Of a stretch of 64,000 nt of DNA, positions 43,541 to 51,909 are shown piece by piece. Location of the stretch: the NCBI RefSeq assembly GCF_000269985.1, contig NC_016109.1, forward strand, positions 8,025,001 to 8,089,000. The letters are read 5' to 3'. A program made the position numbers and the translations under genes. This DNA is from Kitasatospora setae KM-6054 (GTDB taxonomy: Bacteria; Actinomycetota; Actinomycetes; Streptomycetales; Streptomycetaceae). Below the pieces are notes generated by a model, which ran no database searches, was not told the DNA's origin, and worked only from the letters and a program-made list of their open reading frames with translations. How positions within the stretch are numbered: the stretch's first letter is position 1; each line of letters opens with the position of its first letter.

Positions 43541-44752
43541 TCAGAAGCCGGGGAGCGGCCGGGCGTACAGCTCGCCCAGCACCGGCGCGCAGGCCGCCAC
43601 CGCCAGCGCGTCCGCGCCGAAGCGCTGCGCCACCAGCAGCGAGGCGTCCCGGTGCAGGTGCGAGCGGAGCGCGAACTCCTCGCGCACCGCCGCGAGATAG
43701 GCCGGATCGGCCACCGAGAAGGTCTCGGTCAGCACCAGCAGGTCCGGGTTGACCACGTCGGCGAGCAGGGCCAGGGCCCCGCCCACCACCACGGCCCGCT
43801 CCCGCACCAGCGCGTCGGCCCGCGGGTCGCCGGCCCGGACCGCCGCCAGCAGCAACTGCCGGTCCGGGCGGGCGATCACGCCCTGCTCGACCGCCGCCGC
43901 GAACAGCGTGTCGTCCGAGGCGGCCACCGACAGGCAGCCGCGGCGGCCGCAGTGACATCGGGCCGAGCTGCCCGGCACCGGCAGGTGCCCGCCGTCGCCG
44001 GTCACCGACGGCGGACCCTGGTGTACCGTCCCGGCCACCGAGATGGACGCGTCCACCACGTGGCCGACGAACAGCTGCACCATCGAGCGCCGGGCCGCCG
44101 GATCGCCGAACAGCACCTCCGCCGCCGCCAGCGCCCGGGCGTGGTTGTCCACCCGCACCGGCAGGCCGGTGGCCCGCTCCAGCAGCTCCCGCAGCGGCAC
44201 CTCCCGCCAGCCCAGCGGCTCGTGCCGGACGGTCATCCCGCGCTCGGCGTCCACCGCCCCGCCGGTCACCGCGCCCAGGCCCAGCACCCGGCGGCCGGCC
44301 GCCGGCCCGGTCGCGGCCGCCGCCAGCAGCCGCGGCACCCGCTCCAGCAGCGCCTTCAGCACCGCCCGGCCGCGCCGTCCGCCGTTCGGCAGCTCCTGCC
44401 GGACCAGCACCCGGCCGCGCAGGTCCAGCAGCGCGAAGGTGCTGTACGGCAGGCCGACGTGCAGCCCGGCCACCGCGAGCCGCCGGTCGTCGATGTCCAG
44501 CGGCAGCTGCGGACGGCCCCGCACCCCCGGCGCGGCGACCGCCAACTCCGGCCGCTCCACCAGCAGTTCGAGCCGCAGCAGGTCGACGGTCTGCCGGGAG
44601 ACCGCCGCCGGGCTGAGCCCGGTCAGCCGGGACACCCCGCTGCGGGCCACCGGCCCGTGGTCCAGCACCGCCCGCAGCACGGTGGCGGCGTTCGCCTCCC
44701 GCCGGTCGTCCCCGGCCCGGGGTGCCGCGGTGCCACGGACGGTGCCGTTCAC
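43541..44752 (-). CDS. ROK-family regulator with zinc motif
   Basis: 403 residues. Winged helix (about 18-80, VSRLTGLSPAAVSRQTVDLLR) and ROK domain with the zinc-binding CHCGRRGCL motif and a GDGGHLP segment. It lies inside the sulfur operon, between the dioxygenase and transporter genes, in the same orientation. It may sense a sugar or sulfated-sugar ligand and regulate this operon. ROK proteins are usual for sugar use, so the substrate may be a sulfated carbohydrate or glycoside. Confidence 0.9.
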   Translation of the reverse strand: MNGTVRGTAAPRAGDDRREANAATVLRAVLDHGPVARSGVSRLTGLSPAAVSRQTVDLLRLELLVERPELAVAAPGVRGRPQLPLDIDDRRLAVAGLHVGLPYSTFALLDLRGRVLVRQELPNGGRRGRAVLKALLERVPRLLAAAATGPAAGRRVLGLGAVTGGAVDAERGMTVRHEPLGWREVPLRELLERATGLPVRVDNHARALAAAEVLFGDPAARRSMVQLFVGHVVDASISVAGTVHQGPPSVTGDGGHLPVPGSSARCHCGRRGCLSVAASDDTLFAAAVEQGVIARPDRQLLLAAVRAGDPRADALVRERAVVVGGALALLADVVNPDLLVLTETFSVADPAYLAAVREEFALRSHLHRDASLLVAQRFGADALAVAACAPVLGELYARPLPGF

Positions 44753-44813
44753 GCGGTCGACTCCTCTTCTTCTCGTACGGTGGTCGGCGGGGGGGGGAAT
44801 CCGGGCTCCGAAC

Positions 44814-45788
44814 TCAGGACTTCGCGCCCAGCGCCTCGGCCTCCAGCTCGGCGGCGGGCACCAGGCCGGCCACCCGCGGCGGGTCGGCCGGCTCCAGCAG
44901 GCGGCTCGGGCGGCCGTCCACGCCGACCGGCAGGTCGCCGTCCAGGGTGATCCGGCGGACCAGGCGCGGCTCGTCGCCGTAGTCGTTCACCGCGTAGTGC
45001 TGGGTGGCCCGGTTGTCCCAGATCGCCACGTCGCCGACCTGCCAGTCCCAGCGCACGGTGTTCTCCAGCCGCTCCACGTACCGCTGGTACAGCTCGACCA
45101 GGGCCCGGCTGTCCTTGCCCGACACGCCGACGATCTTCAGCACGAACGAGCCCAGCAGCAGGTTCTTCTCACCCGTCACCGGGTGCACCCGGACCAGCGG
45201 GTGCTCGGTCTTGAACGCCGTCGACACGAACACCCGGCGGAACCGCTCGGCGATCTCGGCGTTGTCGGCCAGCTCCGGCGACAGCGCCAGGCTCGCCGCG
45301 TAGTCGTAGTCGTTGGTGTGCACCGCCCGCAGGCTCTCCGCCAGCACCTTCAGCGGCTCCGGCAGGTCCTGGTAGGCGGCCGCGGTGTTCGCCCACACCG
45401 TGCTGCCGCCGGCCGGCGGCAGCTCCAGCGCCCGCAGGATCGACGCCTTCGGGTACGAGGGCACGAACGTCACGTCGGTGTGCCAGTTGTTCGCCCGCAC
45501 GCCCTTGGTGGCGTCCAGCTCGAAGATGTACCGGCCGTCCGCGCTCGGCACCGTCGGGTGGAACACCGGCTGCCCCAACAGCCGTGCGAACGCCTCGTGT
45601 TCGGCGTCGTCCAGGTGCTCCTGGCCGCGGAAGAAGAGCACCTTGTGCTCGTACAGCGCGGCCTCCAGCGCCGCCACCGTCTCGGCCGGCAGGTCGGCGC
45701 CCAGCTTGACGTCGTGCACGATCGCGCCGATCCGGCCCGCCGCCGGAGTCAGCCGCAGCTCGGTGGGAACGGAAGTGGAAACGGACAT
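44814..45788 (-). CDS. Fe(II)/2-oxoglutarate dioxygenase, TauD/AtsK family
   Basis: 324 residues; ATG with GAAGGAG 7 nt upstream. The iron facial triad is visible: His103-Thr-Asp105 (NWHTDVTF) and His264 (ATQHYAVND). The 2-oxoglutarate-binding Arg lies in PRLVRRITLDG (275-279). TauD releases sulfite from taurine and AtsK cleaves alkyl sulfate esters. The sulfatase and organic-solute transporter downstream favour an alkylsulfatase (AtsK-like) role, but the substrate is not settled by sequence. First enzyme gene after the Cys-rich leader peptide, so it should respond to cysteine supply. Confidence 0.93.
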   Translation of the reverse strand: MSVSTSVPTELRLTPAAGRIGAIVHDVKLGADLPAETVAALEAALYEHKVLFFRGQEHLDDAEHEAFARLLGQPVFHPTVPSADGRYIFELDATKGVRANNWHTDVTFVPSYPKASILRALELPPAGGSTVWANTAAAYQDLPEPLKVLAESLRAVHTNDYDYAASLALSPELADNAEIAERFRRVFVSTAFKTEHPLVRVHPVTGEKNLLLGSFVLKIVGVSGKDSRALVELYQRYVERLENTVRWDWQVGDVAIWDNRATQHYAVNDYGDEPRLVRRITLDGDLPVGVDGRPSRLLEPADPPRVAGLVPAAELEAEALGAKS

Positions 45789-45967
45789 GGTGGAACTCCT
45801 TCACGGACGGACGGGCAGACGAAGAGACGGAGCGACGGAGCGACGGCCGCGGCGCCGCCAGGGGGCGCCACGTCGGCCGGAGCGGACACGCCGCGGCACC
45901 GGGCGGGCCCCAGGGCACGCCGCCGCGACGGAGAGAGGAAGAGGAGAAGAAGGGGAACGCGGCCGGA
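45789..45967 (-). promoter_or_regulatory. Leader-operon spacer with polypyrimidine tract, candidate attenuator
   Basis: On the transcribed (minus) strand, the sequence right after the leader-peptide stop is a 30-nt G-poor C/T tract (about 45926-45957), followed by GC-rich inverted segments. A C-rich unstructured tract is what Rho loads on. Ribosome position on the Cys codons could then decide between termination and read-through into the dioxygenase gene. No classic terminator with a U-run is visible. Confidence 0.45.
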
Positions 45968-46057
45968 CTACCCGCGGCAGCGCCGACAACAGCCACCACG
46001 CCGCACGCGCACCGGGACCGGGCACGACGGACAACAGACGACAACGACGGTACGCAT
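45968..46057 (-). CDS. Cysteine-rich leader peptide of the sulfur operon
   Basis: 29 codons, MRTVVVVCCPSCPVPVRV then RRGGCCRRCRG, with six Cys in two CC-x-x-C groups. Four of the six Cys codons are TGT, rare in this genome where TGC dominates. A strong SD (GGAAGGAGGG) precedes the ATG and a -35-like TTGACA lies further up. It is 179 bp ahead of the dioxygenase gene and in the same direction. Short Cys-containing upstream ORFs are known before sulfur-assimilation genes in actinobacteria. By analogy, low cysteinyl-tRNA would stall the ribosome here and switch the operon on. Confidence 0.75.
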   Translation of the reverse strand: MRTVVVVCCPSCPVPVRVRRGGCCRRCRG

Positions 46058-46097
46058 CGGCCCTCCTTCCGGTTCGCTACGACTGGGCTCGGCGCTC

Positions 46098-46127
46098 ATC
46101 GTGCTCGGCCCGAACGCCCGCTGTCAA
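46098..46127 (-). promoter_or_regulatory. Candidate promoter of the sulfur operon
   Basis: TTGACA (complement of 46122-46127) and CACGAT (complement of 46098-46103) are 18 bp apart, 41 bp upstream of the leader-peptide start. The -10 is weak but within the streptomycete range. Confidence 0.5.
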
Positions 46128-46204
46128 TCGCCAAAACCCCAGTTGAGAGCGGGTGTTGCGGAGTATTTCGACATGTTGCGGCCTGGTGAAGGGACCACGA
46201 CGAA

Positions 46205-46236
46205 GCCCGGCGGGCCCTTGTCACCGCCCGCCGGGC
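46205..46236. terminator. Hairpin terminator of the small secreted-protein gene
   Basis: Perfect 10-bp inverted repeat GCCCGGCGGG/CCCGCCGGGC with a 12-nt loop, between the small secreted-protein gene and the sulfur operon promoter. Confidence 0.7.
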
Positions 46237-46322
46237 CGGGGAAAACTTTCGGAGCGGAAACAACCGGACCGGCGTTCGACCGGGCCGGTGTTCCCCTGTG
46301 CAGGTGTCCCGGCGCCGGGGGC

Positions 46323-46553
46323 CTACTGCCCCAGCAGGTGGGCGAAGTCGTTGCCCAGGCCGCCCAGCACCGGCAGGGCGCCCAGGTCGGTGATCGCGCC
46401 GACCGGGATGCTGTAGCCCTGGTTCGGGACCGGGCCGGGCGCGGAGGCGGGTGCGTCGTCGGCGAGGGCCGGGGCGGCGGTGGCGGTGACGGTGGCGGCC
46501 GGGGTGAGCAGGGCGGCGGCGGCCAGGGCGAGGGCGGTGAGTGCGGTGCGCAT
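46323..46553 (-). CDS. Small secreted protein, unknown function
   Basis: 76 residues; ATG with GAGGAC upstream. Signal peptide with Ala-rich core (about 1-32, likely cleavage after ALA). The mature part of about 45 residues is Gly/Pro/hydrophobic rich (YSIPVGAITDLGALPVLGG). It has no Cys and is not a clear chaplin or rodlin. Such small secreted proteins are common in streptomycetes and of unknown role. Confidence 0.75.
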   Translation of the reverse strand: MRTALTALALAAAALLTPAATVTATAAPALADDAPASAPGPVPNQGYSIPVGAITDLGALPVLGGLGNDFAHLLGQ

Positions 46554-46760
46554 CGGGCGGGTCCTCGGGGGAGAGGGGAAGGGCTGACGCCGTTCCAACG
46601 CGCCGCGCTACGGGCGGGTGACGCGGGGAGGCCCGTTCGGCGCAGCGCGGTGTGGTGCTGTCCAGCGTCGTGTGGTGCCGCGTAGTGCCGTCGGCCGCTG
46701 CCCGTACGGGCGGGAGCCGGGCCGGGAGGGTGCCCGGAAGGGCAGGTGTGCGGGCGGGCG

Positions 46761-47204
46761 TCAGGCCGGGGGCCGGCCCGGTTCGGCGGCCATCTGCCGC
46801 ACCAGGTACGCGATGCCGGGCACCGGGAAGAGCAGCAGGAACAGGTTCGGCAGCCACCAGGCCATCGAGAAGTCCCCGCGCAGCGCCCAGAACGCGACCG
46901 CCTGCAGCCCGGCGGTGCTGGTGAGCGCGAGCGAGACCAGCATCAGCGGCCGGGCCCCGCTCGCCGCGCCGCAGCGGCTGAGCCGCAGCGCGGTGAGGCC
47001 GGTGGCGCTCGCGAGCACGTCCAGCAGGACGAAGGAGTAGTTCCAGTCGCTCAGGACCGGGTTGTCGTAGTCCTTGTACGCGTACTGGGCCGGGACGAGG
47101 GCCAGCAGGGTGGCCGTCCAGTAGAGCAGGAAGCCGATGTCGGTGACGAGCATCGACGCCTTCGTGAAGCGCAGCACCCTGCTCGGGGCGGACGTGGCAC
47201 GCAT
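46761..47204 (-). CDS. Four-helix membrane protein, YvaD/DUF5360-like
   Basis: 147 residues with four predicted membrane segments and a KDYDNPVLSDWNYSF loop, resembling YvaD-type proteins found with small multidrug-resistance genes. Lies 28 bp downstream of the SMR gene in the same operon. May be an accessory membrane component; no biochemical role is known to me. Confidence 0.8.
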   Translation of the reverse strand: MRATSAPSRVLRFTKASMLVTDIGFLLYWTATLLALVPAQYAYKDYDNPVLSDWNYSFVLLDVLASATGLTALRLSRCGAASGARPLMLVSLALTSTAGLQAVAFWALRGDFSMAWWLPNLFLLLFPVPGIAYLVRQMAAEPGRPPA

Positions 47205-47232
47205 GGGGACTCCTCTGCCGCGGGTCGTGGCG

Positions 47233-47565
47233 TCATTCGTGGCTCATCCCCCCGCCGAGGTACAGCACGGCGACACCGGCCACCACCAGCACCGCCCCGG
47301 CCACGGTGGCCGGCTTGACCGGCTCGCCGAAGACGATCACCCCGCCGACCAGCGCGCCGACCGTGCCCAGGCCGGACCAGACGGCGTACACCGGGCCGAC
47401 GTTCAGCGACTTGAGCGCCTGCGCGAGCAGCACGAAGGCCGCGATGTAGCCGATCGCGACGACCGCGCTGGGCAGCAGCCGGGTGAGGCCGTGCGAGGCG
47501 CGCAGCGCCAGGGTGGCCGTGACCTCGGCGCAGATCGCCGCTCCGACCAGAAGGTATGCCGTCAT
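47233..47565 (-). CDS. Small multidrug resistance (SMR) transporter
   Basis: 110 residues, four transmembrane helices, with the essential membrane-embedded Glu14 (CAEVTATLALRAS). The GPVYAVWSGLGTVGA segment is the SMR signature. Works as a dual-topology dimer exchanging protons for cationic drugs or guanidinium-like ions. It is part of a TetR-SMR-YvaD operon and probably induced when TetR binds a ligand. Confidence 0.93.
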   Translation of the reverse strand: MTAYLLVGAAICAEVTATLALRASHGLTRLLPSAVVAIGYIAAFVLLAQALKSLNVGPVYAVWSGLGTVGALVGGVIVFGEPVKPATVAGAVLVVAGVAVLYLGGGMSHE

Positions 47566-47718
47566 GCCGTCCGTCCCCCGTCATCCGTCATCGTGCTGAC
47601 TCGGCCGGACGGGACGGTCCCGTCCGGGTCGACCGGCCGGACGATCCCCCTCGATCGTCCGGCTGCGTGCGGTGCGGCCGTGGGCGTGCCCGTGGCCACG
47701 GGCGGCGCGCGGTGTGCG

Positions 47719-48288
47719 CTACCCGTGCTCCGGTGCGTCCGCCGCGCCCGGCACCGGGCCGCCGCCCGGGCGGGTGAGGTCGACGAGCAGCTCGCGCAGC
47801 CGTCGGTGCAGGTCGTCGTGCGGGACGGCGAGGCCGAGCAGCCGGGACGTCCACCAGCCGTCGACCGCGAAGCGGACGAGCGTCGCGACGGCCGGATCCA
47901 GCCCGTTGTCGACGAGCCGGCGCTGCCACGCGTCGTACCGCCCCCGCAGGACGTCGAGCACCTCGGGCCCGCCGGCCGCGGCGAGCAGGGCGACCGGCAC
48001 CTGGTCGGCGCCGCTGCCGTCCCCGGTCGGCGACTCCGTGGGGATGCTGGCGTCCAGCCAGGCGAGCGCGAACGCGCCGGGCGGGGCGTCCGGCCCGGGC
48101 AGCACCGCCTCGAACCGGTCGGCGAGGCGTTCGACGACGCCCTGGACGAGGGCCCGCTTGCTGGGGAAGTGGTGCAGCAGGCCGCCCTTGCTCACGCCGG
48201 CCTCGACGGCGACGGCGTCCAGGCGCACCGCGTCGACACCGCCCCGCACCAGGAGCCGCTCGACGGCGTCGAGCAGTTGATCACGCAC
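47719..48288 (-). CDS. TetR-family repressor of the SMR unit
   Basis: 189 residues from GTG (AAGGA upstream). N-terminal HTH (about 1-55, LDAVAVEAGVSKGGLLHHFPSKRALV) and a variable all-helical ligand domain. A perfect palindrome lies 29 bp upstream of its own start, suggesting autorepression together with the downstream SMR and YvaD-like genes. Confidence 0.92.
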   Translation of the reverse strand: MRDQLLDAVERLLVRGGVDAVRLDAVAVEAGVSKGGLLHHFPSKRALVQGVVERLADRFEAVLPGPDAPPGAFALAWLDASIPTESPTGDGSGADQVPVALLAAAGGPEVLDVLRGRYDAWQRRLVDNGLDPAVATLVRFAVDGWWTSRLLGLAVPHDDLHRRLRELLVDLTRPGGGPVPGAADAPEHG

Positions 48289-48316
48289 TGGGTGGTTCCT
48301 TCTCTCCGTGTTACGA

Positions 48317-48330
48317 ACCGTCTAGACGGT
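48317..48330. promoter_or_regulatory. TetR operator palindrome
   Basis: ACCGTCTAGACGGT is perfectly self-complementary, sits directly upstream of the TetR gene, and has the TCTAGA centre common in operators of TetR regulators that control efflux. Confidence 0.75.
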
Positions 48331-48936
48331 CGGTCCCAGCCTAGCAGAACTGGCGAGTAACGGCAGGAAACGCCAATACGCCGCTTTCGAACGGTTGTTG
48401 ACAGCCTCCGGCGCGCATGCTTTCGTTTCCTCGGCCAGCGGCGGAGAGGCGGCTGAAGATCGATCCGCCGATGGCCCGATGCTTTGCCAGGAACGATGAT
48501 CGAAAAGGCGGTCCGGGAATTCACCCGGGCCCGGGGGAAACGCTCTTCGACATCCACGGGGGACCATTGCGAGCCATGCGGTTCCGGCTGCGTCCGAACC
48601 GGCCCGACGCGGGTCGACGCAGCCGTCGAAAGCCCTTCACGCACTGACTGACGATCCGTCACGCAGTCATCCCTGTCTGGGAGTGACCCGGGCGGTCCGT
48701 CACACGTCCGACCCTCTCCGGCCGTCCGCCGAGCATCGGCACGACCGGGCGCAGCTGGCCCGGAGCGGCGCAACGACGCGCCGCCGCGAGGCCGGTCCGC
48801 CCTTCCGCGACCCGTGGCACTTCCACCCGCCCGAAAGCCATCGGGCACCCGGGGCGCATTCGCCATTCCGCCCGCCGGTCAATCACCGCTCTCCGGACCG
48901 CCGGTGCACCGCCCATAGGATTTCGGGGGAAATATA
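48331..48936. other. Long divergent intergenic region upstream of the oxoamine synthase operon
   Basis: About 600 bp of lower coding bias without a convincing gene; short frames here lack SD and codon bias. It contains two CCGTCAC boxes (around 48656 and 48698) and an A/T-rich tract directly before the oxoamine synthase start (GGGGGAAATATA). It is probably the regulatory region of the operon. Confidence 0.5.
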
Positions 48937-50184
48937 GTGGACATATTCTCAAAGGTCTCCGGTTACACGGCCGCCCGCGACGCCATGGCGGCCGGCATCT
49001 ACCCGTACTTCCTGCCGCTGACCGGAAACGAGGGCACCACGGTCACGCTGGGTGACCGCGAGCTGGTCATGTGCGGGTCGAACAACTACCTCGGACTGAC
49101 CGCCGACCCGCGCGTCAAGCAGGCCGCCATCCGGGCGGTGGAGCAGTTCGGCACCTCCTGCACCGGCTCCCGGTTCCTCAACGGGAACCTGGCCCTGCAC
49201 GACCAACTGGAAGCCGAGCTCGCCGACTTCTACGGCAAGCCCGCCGCCGCCGTCATCTCCACCGGCTACCAGGCCAACCTCGGCACCATCAGCGCGCTGG
49301 CCGGCCGCGACGACGTCGTCTTCGCCGACCGCGCCGCGCACGCCTCCATCGTCGACGGCGGCCGGCTGAGCGACGCCAAGCTCAGACGCTTCCGGCACAA
49401 CGACATCCCGGCCCTCGACCGCGCCCTCGCCGCCGTCCCGGACGGCGCCGGCAAGCTCGTCGTCGTCGACGGCGTGTACTCGATGGAGGGCGACCTCTGC
49501 GCCCTGCCGGAGATCGTCGAGGTGTGCGAGCGGCGCGGCGCGCGCCTGGTCGTCGACGACGCCCACGGCCTCGGCGTGCTCGACAAGGGCCGCGGCACCT
49601 GCTCCTACTTCGGCCTCACCGACCGGGTCGACCTGATCACCGTCACCTTCAGCAAGTCGCTCGCCTCCCTCGGCGGCGCGGTCGTCGGCGACGAGGACGT
49701 CATCCACTACCTCAAGCACCACGCCCGCAGCCTGATCTTCAGCGCCTCGCCCACCCCGGCCAGCGCCGCCTCCGCGCTGGCCGCCCTGCGGATCCTGCGC
49801 GAGGAGCCCTGGCGGGCCGAACGCGCCCAGCAGAACGCCGAGTACATGCGGGCCGGCCTCGGCCAGCGCGGCATCAGCCCGGGCGAGAGCGCCACCCCGG
49901 TCATCCCGCTGCGCACCCGCGGCACCATCGAGACCATCGTGCTCTGGCGCGAGCTCATCGACGCCGGCGTCTACACCAACCCGGTCCTGCCGCCCGCCGC
50001 CTCCCCCCGGCTGCGGCTCAGCTTCATGGCCACCCACACCACCGAGCACCTCGACCGGGTCCTGGACGCGCTCGGCGCCCGGGCCGAGCACTTCCTCGCC
50101 GACGACGAACCCGACGTCGACGACGGCTACGCGGTCGAGGCGCTCGCCGAACTCGCCTACTCCGGCGCCGCAGCCCGGCCGTGA
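48937..50184 (+). CDS. PLP-dependent alpha-oxoamine synthase (SPT/KBL/AONS family)
   Basis: 415 residues from GTG. Catalyses decarboxylative Claisen condensation of an amino acid with an acyl thioester to give an alpha-amino ketone. Visible: SNNYLGL, GTSCTGSRFLNGN (74-84), His135 stacking on PLP, DDAH (D207, H210), and the Schiff-base Lys240 in TFSKSLASLGG. The GTSCTGSRFLNG segment is closest to serine palmitoyltransferase-like members; a biotin role is unlikely as no bio genes are nearby. It is first in a six-gene operon with a methyltransferase and MmpL exporter, which suggests synthesis of an exported amino-ketone lipid. The amino acid and acyl donor are unknown. Confidence 0.93.
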   Translation: MDIFSKVSGYTAARDAMAAGIYPYFLPLTGNEGTTVTLGDRELVMCGSNNYLGLTADPRVKQAAIRAVEQFGTSCTGSRFLNGNLALHDQLEAELADFYGKPAAAVISTGYQANLGTISALAGRDDVVFADRAAHASIVDGGRLSDAKLRRFRHNDIPALDRALAAVPDGAGKLVVVDGVYSMEGDLCALPEIVEVCERRGARLVVDDAHGLGVLDKGRGTCSYFGLTDRVDLITVTFSKSLASLGGAVVGDEDVIHYLKHHARSLIFSASPTPASAASALAALRILREEPWRAERAQQNAEYMRAGLGQRGISPGESATPVIPLRTRGTIETIVLWRELIDAGVYTNPVLPPAASPRLRLSFMATHTTEHLDRVLDALGARAEHFLADDEPDVDDGYAVEALAELAYSGAAARP

Positions 50185-50882
50185 GCACGGCGGCCGACCC
50201 GCGGGCGGTGCCGCCCGCCGCCCCGGGCCGGGCGGCACCGCCCGCGCTCCGGGCCGCCGTCGCCGCCCTGGCCGGGGCCTCGGCCGGCGCCGTCCTCGGC
50301 GTCGGACTCGCCCCCGCGCCCGGCCCGCCCGGCGACGGCGGCGGGCCCGACCTGTCGTGGTGCGCCGCCGCCGCGGCCGGGACCGCGCTCGCCGCACTGG
50401 CCGCCGCGCTCCACCACCGCACCGGCCGGCCCCGGCCCGGCTGGGCGCCGGCCGCCGGACTGCTGCTGGTCGGCGGCGCGCTGCCGGCCGCCGCGACCTC
50501 CGGCAGCCCGTGGTGCGCGGCCCTCGCCGCCGCGCTCGCCGCCCTCGCCGTCGCCGTCGCGCTCGCCCCCGCACCCCGCGCGGCGGCCGCGGCCGGTGCC
50601 GCCACGGCCCTGGCCGCCGGGGCGCTCGCCGCGACCGCCGCCCCGGCGGCCACCGCCGCCGTCCTCGGCACCCTCGCCGGAATCGGCGGGCTGCTGCTCG
50701 TCGCCGACCTGCCCGGGAGCGTCCGGCCGGCCGCCGCGCCCCCGTCCGAGGCCCCGCCCGAGACCCCGTTCGTGACCCCGTCCGTGACCCCGTCCGAGGC
50801 CCCGCCCGCCCCCGAACAGCCGCTCAGCCCCGCACCGCCCGGCCCCGGCCGGCTCCGCCCCGAACCGCCCCGTCCCGGATAG
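50181..50882 (+). CDS. Ala/Pro-rich membrane protein of unknown function
   Basis: 233 residues, GTG start overlapping the oxoamine synthase stop (GTGA). Several Ala/Leu/Val/Gly-rich hydrophobic stretches (about 22-45, 58-72, 88-175) suggest four to six membrane segments. The C-terminal about 55 residues are Pro/Thr/Glu rich, with a repeated SEAPPETPF / TPSEAPPAP pattern. No family recognised. Translational coupling implies a role in the same pathway, perhaps as a membrane anchor or transport accessory. Confidence 0.75.
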   Translation: MSTAADPRAVPPAAPGRAAPPALRAAVAALAGASAGAVLGVGLAPAPGPPGDGGGPDLSWCAAAAAGTALAALAAALHHRTGRPRPGWAPAAGLLLVGGALPAAATSGSPWCAALAAALAALAVAVALAPAPRAAAAAGAATALAAGALAATAAPAATAAVLGTLAGIGGLLLVADLPGSVRPAAAPPSEAPPETPFVTPSVTPSEAPPAPEQPLSPAPPGPGRLRPEPPRPG

Positions 50883-50973
50883 CCCACCCCCAGAGGAACC
50901 GAGCCGACACCCCGACCCAGCCACCGACGCCCGTACCCGTACGCGTACCCGTACCGAACCCAAGGAGCCAGCC

Positions 50974-51909
50974 ATGAGCCGCCTCGGACTCGCCGCCCGT
51001 GCCCTGCGCCTGACGCTGAGCCGGACCAATGCCGACACCACACCCGACTACGACGCCGCCAGCTCCAGCTACGACACCTACTTCAGCCCCGTGATGGGCG
51101 TGCACTCGCTCGCCGCCCTGCGCGAGGTCACCGTCAGCCCCGGCGACGACGTCCTCGAACTCGCCTGCGGCACCGGCCACCTGACCGAGGAGATCGTCCG
51201 CAGGCTGGAGGGCCGCGGCTCCGTCCGCGCGGTCGACAAGTCCCCCGGCATGCTGGCCGTCGCCAAGGCGAAGGTCCTGCCGGAGGCGACCCGCTCGCCG
51301 GGCCTGGAGGTGTCCCTGGAGGTGGGGGACATGGAGGAGTTCCTGCGGGCCCGGCCGGACGACAGCGCCGACCTCGTCGTCATCGGCTGGGCGATCTGCT
51401 ACAGCAAGCCGGTCCGGCTGCTGGAGCAGGTCAAGCGGGTGCTGCGCCCCGGCGGCCGGATCGTCGTCATCGAGACCCGCGGCGACGCGCTGAAGACGCT
51501 GATCGAGCAGCTGGAGAAGGTGTTCACCGCGGACCCGTCGCTGCTCACCGGCATGATCCGGGTCAACCTGCCGAAGGACGCGGCCGCCGTGGCCCGCTGG
51601 TTCACCAAGGCCGGCCTGACCGTGGACGTCCAGCGCGACGGCCAGCAGGTGCTGCCCGCGACCACGCCGGACACCGCCCTGGAGTGGGTGCAGCGCTCCG
51701 GCGCGGCGGCCGGCTTCAAGGACGCCGTCGACCAGAGCCGCGAGGAGCACGCCCTGGAGCTGATCCGCAAGGGCCTGGCCGACCACGTCGCCCGCCACGG
51801 CGCGCTGGAGCTGCGCCACACCTTCGTCGTCGTCACCGGGACCAACCCGGGCACCACCACCGGAACCGGGCCGGGCAGCCGGCACCGTGAGGGAGTCCAC
51901 AGCGCATGA
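50974..51909 (+). CDS. SAM-dependent methyltransferase (UbiE/class I type)
   Basis: 311 residues. Motif I VLELACGTGHLTEEI (about 59-73), motif II region VRAVDKSPGMLAVAKAK, and post-motif VLRPGGRIVVIETRG. Methylates an unknown acceptor, probably the operon's small-molecule product. The start (AAGGAG 7 nt upstream of ATG) is clear. The stop overlaps the exporter start by 4 bp. A repetitive CGTACCCGTAC stretch lies in the 91-bp gap upstream. Confidence 0.9.
   Translation: MSRLGLAARALRLTLSRTNADTTPDYDAASSSYDTYFSPVMGVHSLAALREVTVSPGDDVLELACGTGHLTEEIVRRLEGRGSVRAVDKSPGMLAVAKAKVLPEATRSPGLEVSLEVGDMEEFLRARPDDSADLVVIGWAICYSKPVRLLEQVKRVLRPGGRIVVIETRGDALKTLIEQLEKVFTADPSLLTGMIRVNLPKDAAAVARWFTKAGLTVDVQRDGQQVLPATTPDTALEWVQRSGAAAGFKDAVDQSREEHALELIRKGLADHVARHGALELRHTFVVVTGTNPGTTTGTGPGSRHREGVHSA

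Noticed and set aside
48417..48647. 76-codon plus-strand frame upstream of the oxoamine synthase
   Set aside because: No SD, weak third-position bias and no recognisable protein features; treated as intergenic.
48937..50184. Biotin synthesis gene (8-amino-7-oxononanoate synthase)
   Set aside because: No other bio genes nearby, and the GTSCTGSRFLNG segment and operon context fit a lipid-type oxoamine synthase better.
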